This document shows positions 5,940 through 8,252 of a stretch of 8,252 nt of DNA, in pieces. Made by a program: the position numbers and the translations under genes. The notes under the pieces were generated by a model. The model saw only the letters and a list, made by a program, of their open reading frames with translations. It made no database searches and was not told the origin of the DNA. The DNA is from DATEPR01 sp036503065 (GTDB lineage Bacteria; Actinomycetota; Actinomycetes; Mycobacteriales; Pseudonocardiaceae), in contig DASXXM010000219.1 of NCBI GenBank assembly GCA_036503065.1, positions 1 through 8,252 of the forward strand, given 5' to 3'. Position 1 is the stretch's first letter. Every line of letters starts with the position of its first letter.

Positions 5940-6539
5940 TCATCCCTCCGCCGAAAACGTTGTCTTCTGTAGCGGGCCGCCTCCCCGTGGAGGCCACCAC
6001 ACGACCAATGATGCCCCGGCGGGCAGCAGCCGCGACACGATCGCCAGGCAGGACGCCGGCCGAACGTCGCCATTCTGGTCCTGAGCGCACGGTCCGCCGG
6101 GATAGTTGATCACCATCACGCCCTGCCGCACGCCTGCCGCACGCATGGCTGCGGCGGCCTTGACCTCGACGTGATCGACGATATTGGGTCGACCGGTTGC
6201 CGGGAACACCCCGGCTGCGCGGCCGACCCGCAGAGCTGTGTCGGAGTCGGCGTTCCGGGCGCTGGTGTAGTGCGTCTCGTGGCCGTCCTTGTCATAGAAC
6301 AGTCCATCGGTGGGGTCACCCAGCCGACGGATGGTTGCGAGCCGCGCCTGTGCCCACGTCGCATCGTTGTCGGCCGCGCCGACACTGGCCGGGCAGTCTG
6401 CGGTGTCCGCGTGAGCCACGGCCGCCGTGGCGGTCTGGCCACACCCGAACCGCGCATCGGTGGGCCAGTGGCTCGTGACGTAGCTGACTCCGAACACGAC
6501 CAGGGCGATCAGCACAACCCAGCCGAACAGCCGTTTCAT
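5940..6539 (-). CDS. Membrane-anchored DddA-like (SCP1.201-type) cytosine deaminase, putative toxin
   Basis: This is a 199-residue protein. Residues 5-21 (FGWVVLIALVVFGVSYV, after MKRL) form one hydrophobic signal-anchor or uncleaved signal segment, and a linker follows to about residue 68. The rest resembles the SCP1.201/DddA deaminase domain. GLFYDKDGHETHYTSAR is followed by the zinc and catalytic motif HVE (H123, E125) in DHVEVKAAAAMRAAGV, then VMVINYPGGPC with C151, a second cysteine C164, and RLLPAGASLVVWWPP, which corresponds to the LLP-x-A-x-x-x-V end of DddA. Known DddA-family toxins deaminate cytosine in DNA and are carried by secretion systems. This one has no delivery domain, so its target and route are unknown. 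C151 and C164 are 12 residues apart instead of the usual two. Start ATG 6539 has GGGAGA at 6551-6546, a 6-base spacer. It is followed directly by an Imm1-like gene. Confidence 0.82.
   Translation of the reverse strand: MKRLFGWVVLIALVVFGVSYVTSHWPTDARFGCGQTATAAVAHADTADCPASVGAADNDATWAQARLATIRRLGDPTDGLFYDKDGHETHYTSARNADSDTALRVGRAAGVFPATGRPNIVDHVEVKAAAAMRAAGVRQGVMVINYPGGPCAQDQNGDVRPASCLAIVSRLLPAGASLVVWWPPRGGGPLQKTTFSAEG
5944..5949 (-). promoter_or_regulatory. Shine-Dalgarno site of the immunity gene, inside the deaminase 3' end
   Basis: GGAGGG on the minus strand lies in the last codons of the deaminase gene. The downstream order is GGAGGG, ATGACGCC, TTG, GCG, ATG. The spacing favours TTG 5935 (8 bases) over ATG 5929 (14 bases). 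An ATG at 5943 overlaps the deaminase stop but hits TGA after six codons. Confidence 0.6.
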
Positions 6540-6625
6540 GCGAGATCTCCCAGATGGTGAGCCAGAGCCTGCGTCACATCATGCTGGAGGGCTCTGACAC
6601 GGGCCGATGGCCGTGGTGGTGGCTG

Positions 6626-6730
6626 GCGGCCCGTTCGGTGATGCTGGCCGGCGATGTCGTGCCCGGCGCGGTGAACGTGCCGACAGTGGTGTGGTGGGCG
6701 CGGCTGGTCCGCTCCATCTCGTTCGACCGA
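6626..6730 (+). pseudogene. serA relic (internal fragment fused to the C-terminus)
   Basis: The frame reads AARSVMLAGDVVPGAVNVP, matching SerA residues 298-318 (ARSVLLALAGDFVPDAVNV) with substitutions and a two-codon gap. It then passes at GTGGTGGGCG (6691-6700) into ARLVRSISFD, identical to the SerA C-terminus. GTGGTGGGCG also occurs in serA at 4717-4726, and GGTGGGCG near its end at 5313-5320, so the junction looks like a deletion between short repeats within a serA copy. The original TGA is now CGA, and the frame runs on to 6817. The piece lacks all catalytic parts, and no good ribosome site precedes the open frame starting at 6554. It is called a pseudogene; weak similarity may extend left to about 6587. 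Confidence 0.8.
6698..6727 (+). repeat. Right copy of the 30-bp direct repeat
   Basis: Identical over 30 bases to the serA end at 5320-5349, in the same orientation, 1378 bases away start to start. It sits at the end of the serA relic and marks the right border of the deaminase-immunity island. Confidence 0.95.
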
Positions 6731-6862
6731 ACGTACGGCCGTCCAGACAGGACAGCGGCGTTGGACGCGGTCGCCGACAGTTGGCATCGCGTCGGGCAAC
6801 GGTCTGTGCGTCGGTGAATCACCCCGGCCTAGGCCCAAATTGCTCCCTTCGAGTGACGATTG
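6731..6862. other. Intergenic stretch without a recognisable gene
   Basis: An open frame running on from the serA relic ends at 6817, but its residues resemble nothing known to me. GGCCTAGGCC at 6826-6835 is a 10-bp palindrome of unknown meaning. TTGACC at 6860-6865 resembles a -35 box, but no -10 box lies at a usual distance. Confidence 0.4.
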
Positions 6863-6874
6863 ACCCGATCGGGT
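6863..6874. promoter_or_regulatory. Candidate operator palindrome upstream of leuB
   Basis: ACCCGATCGGGT is a perfect 12-bp palindrome overlapping a TTGACC that resembles a -35 box, about 120 bases before leuB. Its CCCGAT half-site also appears in the palindrome before the IclR gene (2785-2790) and before serA (3663-3668). The operator role is inferred. Confidence 0.35.
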
Positions 6875-6905
6875 GTCCCGCAGACCGGGATAAGTCGGCT
6901 CTTAA

Positions 6906-6921
6906 CCCACCCTCCGGTGGG
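6906..6921 (+). other. Small hairpin in the leuB leader
   Basis: CCCACC, loop CTCC, GGTGGG form a perfect 6-bp stem 74 bases before the leuB start. There is no T-run and no leader peptide rich in Leu, Val or Ile nearby. It may affect transcript stability or translation. Confidence 0.35.
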
Positions 6922-6960
6922 ATATGCAGCCAATTGGCCGGTAACCTTCCGAGATCGAGG

Positions 6961-6977
6961 GGTCCCACTGCGGGACC
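6961..6977 (+). other. Hairpin just upstream of the leuB ribosome site
   Basis: GGTCCC, loop ACTGC, GGGACC form a perfect 6-bp stem ending 8 bases before the leuB GGAGG (6986-6990). Its position would allow it to modulate ribosome access or protect the 5' end; this is inferred. Confidence 0.4.
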
Positions 6978-6995
6978 GTTACTCCGGAGGTGTGC

Positions 6996-8039
6996 ATGCG
7001 GCTCGCGGTGATCCCAGGGGATGGGATCGGTCCCGAGGTGATCGGCGAGGCACTCAAAGTTCTCGGCGAGGTCGCTCCGAATGCTGAAACAACGAACTAC
7101 GACCTGGGCGCCGCCCGGTGGCACGCGACCGGGGAGCTGCTGCCCGAATCCGTGCTGACCGAACTGCGCCAGCACGACGCGATCCTGCTCGGCGCGGTCG
7201 GCGATCCATCGGTGCCCAGCGGCATCCTGGAGCGGGGTTTGTTGCTGCGCCTACGGTTCGAGTTGGACCACCACGTCAACCTGCGGCCGGCCAAGCTCTA
7301 CCCGGGCGTGCGCAGCCCGCTGGCCGATCCGTCCGAGATCGACATGGTGATCGTCCGCGAGGGGACCGAGGGTCCCTACGCGGGCAACGGGGGGTTGCTG
7401 CGTAAGGACACCCCGCACGAGATCGCCACCGAGGTGAGCGTGAACACCGCGTTCGGCATCGAGCGGGTGGTGCGGGACGCGTTCTCCCGGGCCAGCGCGC
7501 GGCCGCGCAAGCACGTCACGCTGGTGCACAAGACGAACGTGCTCACCCACGCCGGTTCGCTGTGGTCGCGGGTGACCGAGGAGGTGTCGTTGCAGCACCC
7601 CGAGGTCACCGTGTCCTACCAGCACGTGGACGCGGCCACGATCCACATGGTCACCGACCCGTCCCGGTACGACGTGATCGTGACGGACAACCTGTTCGGT
7701 GACATCCTCACCGACCTGGCCGCCGCGATCACCGGTGGCATCGGCCTGGCGGCCAGCGGCAACCTGGACGTGACCCGGCGCAACCCGAGCATGTTCGAGC
7801 CGGTGCACGGCAGCGCGCCGGACATCAGCGGCCGGCGGCTGGCCGACCCGACCGCGGCCGTGCTGTCGGTGGCGCTGATGCTCGATCATCTCGGCCAGCA
7901 CGAGGCGGCCCGCCGGATCGAGGCGTCCGTCGCGTTCGACCTGGCCACCCGGGACCAGGCGTCGCCGGGGACCACCGAGCTGATCGGCGACCGGCTGGCG
8001 GCACTCGTGTCGTCGAACGCGTCCCGGTCCACGCTGTAG
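6996..8039 (+). CDS. leuB: 3-isopropylmalate dehydrogenase
   Basis: This 347-residue cytoplasmic enzyme is NAD- and Mg/Mn-dependent. It oxidises and decarboxylates 3-isopropylmalate to 2-ketoisocaproate, the third step of leucine synthesis. The signatures in order are IPGDGIGPEV at the N-terminus, NLRPAKLYPG (95-104), REGTEGPYAG (121-130, with Y128), HKTNV (K179), D212, TDNLFGDILTD (230-240, with the metal-binding D236 and D240), and the NAD loop FEPVHGSAPDISG (267-279). Length fits the actinobacterial form (about 335-350). ATG 6996 has GGAGG at 6986-6990 with a 5-base spacer. GTG 6990, two codons upstream in frame, would overlap that ribosome site and is less likely. It stands alone between the island and its own terminator, so it is probably monocistronic. 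Serine-leucine gene order (serA then leuB) is common in actinomycetes, which makes the island between them look inserted. Confidence 0.97.
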   Translation: MRLAVIPGDGIGPEVIGEALKVLGEVAPNAETTNYDLGAARWHATGELLPESVLTELRQHDAILLGAVGDPSVPSGILERGLLLRLRFELDHHVNLRPAKLYPGVRSPLADPSEIDMVIVREGTEGPYAGNGGLLRKDTPHEIATEVSVNTAFGIERVVRDAFSRASARPRKHVTLVHKTNVLTHAGSLWSRVTEEVSLQHPEVTVSYQHVDAATIHMVTDPSRYDVIVTDNLFGDILTDLAAAITGGIGLAASGNLDVTRRNPSMFEPVHGSAPDISGRRLADPTAAVLSVALMLDHLGQHEAARRIEASVAFDLATRDQASPGTTELIGDRLAALVSSNASRSTL

Positions 8040-8047
8040 TGCGGGTT

Positions 8048-8098
8048 TCCCGGATCGTGGCATGGCAGTGGTACAGCCGTCGTGTCCACGATCCGGGA
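8048..8098 (+). terminator. Terminator hairpin after leuB
   Basis: TCCCGGATCGTGG (8048-8060) and CCACGATCCGGGA (8086-8098) form a perfect 13-bp stem with a 25-base loop, starting 8 bases after the leuB stop. No T-run follows. It separates leuB from the attenuator-controlled unit that begins next. Confidence 0.7.
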
Positions 8099-8114
8099 CG
8101 ATCGGCTCGTTGGC

Positions 8115-8144
8115 TGGACTCGGCCGACGTGGGTGTGGCACCAT
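8115..8144 (+). promoter_or_regulatory. Possible promoter of the attenuated downstream gene
   Basis: TGGACT (8115-8120) as -35 and CACCAT (8139-8144) as -10, 18 bases apart, are weak but fitting matches. Transcription would begin near 8151, essentially at the leader ATG at 8152. An alternative -35 is TTGGCT at 8110-8115. The need for a promoter between the leuB terminator and the leader supports the general location more than the exact boxes. Confidence 0.35.
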
Positions 8145-8151
8145 CCACGGC

Positions 8152-8196
8152 ATGGCTCACCTTGTGGTGATCATTATCGATGAGCGCGCCGAGTAG
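8152..8196 (+). CDS. Branched-chain amino acid leader peptide of an attenuator
   Basis: ATG followed by 13 codons and TAG encodes MAHLVVIIIDERAE. Codons 4-9 are Leu-Val-Val-Ile-Ile-Ile, an uninterrupted run of the three BCAAs. This is the hallmark of a leader peptide whose translation speed reports the charging of BCAA tRNAs. No Shine-Dalgarno sequence lies upstream, so initiation may be leaderless. A competing pair of RNA structures and a T-tailed terminator follow within 60 bases. The regulated gene begins beyond the window. In Streptomyces, ilvE follows leuB, which makes it a candidate; leuA, cimA or another ilv gene are alternatives. The peptide itself probably has no function after synthesis. 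Confidence 0.85.
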   Translation: MAHLVVIIIDERAE

Positions 8197-8227
8197 CTGA
8201 CTCCAGCACCGGCGCGCCGACCTCTCG
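8178..8227 (+). promoter_or_regulatory. Predicted antiterminator structure of the BCAA attenuator
   Basis: The 5' arm at 8178-8190 (CGATGAGCGCGCC) can pair with 8211-8227: CGA with TCG (8225-8227), GAG with CTC (8222-8224), and CGCGCC with GGCGCG (8211-8216), with a bulged T at 8181 and five unpaired bases at 8217-8221. A small internal hairpin GCTG-ACTC-CAGC (8196-8207) fits in the loop. This pairing consumes most of the terminator's left arm (8219-8229), so the two exclude each other. A ribosome held at the Leu/Val codons leaves the 5' arm mostly free, while one that reaches the TAG at 8194 covers it. Pairing was worked out by eye. Confidence 0.55.
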
Positions 8228-8252
8228 CATCCTGCGGGGGGTCTTTTTGTTT
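8219..8252 (+). terminator. Attenuator terminator with T-tract
   Basis: GACCTCTCGCA (8219-8229), loop TCC, TGCGGGGGGTC (8233-8243) form an 11-bp stem with two G-U wobbles, followed at once by TTTTTGTTT to the window end. It is the only hairpin in the window with a proper T-tract. Its place after a BCAA-rich leader peptide identifies it as the regulated terminator. Confidence 0.85.

Noticed and set aside
5930..6073. ATG 6073 as start of the immunity gene
   Set aside because: It would add 48 Arg/Cys-rich residues lying fully within the deaminase gene in another frame.
6554..6817. The 87-codon frame containing the serA relic as a working gene
   Set aside because: No ribosome site, no complete domain, mutated stop and a deletion junction; better called a pseudogene.
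6536..6838. Minus-strand 100-codon frame ending in an ATGA overlap with the deaminase start
   Set aside because: The overlap looks operon-like, but the frame runs antisense through the serA relic and its Arg/His/Pro-rich sequence has no motif; the deaminase has its own ribosome site.
5353..6995. Integrase, transposase or tRNA that could explain the island
   Set aside because: No such frame or RNA was found on either strand; the serA repeat is the only sign of how the island arrived.
7251..8153. Minus-strand open frame of 300 codons opposite leuB
   Set aside because: Antisense to a clear gene and to its terminator, with shadow-like composition.
8152..8252. T-box riboswitch at the right end
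   Set aside because: No T-box consensus or specifier-loop architecture was seen; the BCAA-rich leader peptide explains the terminator better.

Overview
The window is high-GC DNA with codons ending almost always in G or C, GTG/TTG alternative starts and a DUF397 gene. This points to an actinomycete, most likely in or near the Pseudonocardiales; the genus is not resolved. The core is a branched-chain amino acid (BCAA) and serine biosynthesis locus read on the + strand: 3' part of ilvB (2-718), ilvN (726-1232), ilvC (1308-2321), a small DUF397 gene (2422-2715), an IclR-type regulator (2842-3597), serA (3754-5352) and leuB (6996-8039). IlvBN makes acetohydroxy acids, IlvC isomerises and reduces them, LeuB carries out the oxidative decarboxylation of the leucine branch, and SerA commits 3-phosphoglycerate to serine. 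A perfect 13-bp hairpin ends the ilvBNC unit at 2340-2374.

Between serA and leuB lies an island on the opposite strand (about 5353-6730). Reading leftwards, it has a 199-residue protein with one N-terminal membrane segment and a DddA-like (SCP1.201-type) cytosine deaminase domain (6539-5940). Ten bases later comes an Imm1-like immunity protein (5929-5408). The pair looks like a compact toxin-immunity module without a recognisable delivery domain. It converges on serA, and the two share a 13-bp hairpin at 5375-5407. The far border carries a serA relic: a diverged piece of the serA regulatory-domain region joined to the serA C-terminus. As a result, a perfect 30-bp direct repeat (5320-5349 and 6698-6727) brackets the module. 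This suggests that the island arrived by, or caused, a duplication of the serA 3' end.

The right end (8099-8252) holds a second notable element. A 14-codon leader peptide, MAHLVVIIIDERAE, has six consecutive Leu/Val/Ile codons and is followed by mutually exclusive hairpins, the last a U-tailed terminator. This is a classical ribosome-mediated BCAA attenuator for a gene just outside the window. By Streptomyces gene order (leuB-ilvE) that gene could be ilvE, but this cannot be seen here. The leader ATG has no Shine-Dalgarno sequence and lies about 7 bases after a possible -10 box, so it may be leaderless.

Other regulatory structure includes a near-perfect palindrome upstream of the IclR gene, a 12-bp palindrome and two small hairpins upstream of leuB, a 14-bp inverted repeat inside the 3' end of the IclR gene, and a 13-bp terminator after leuB. 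No tRNA, rRNA, CRISPR array, integrase or transposase was seen.
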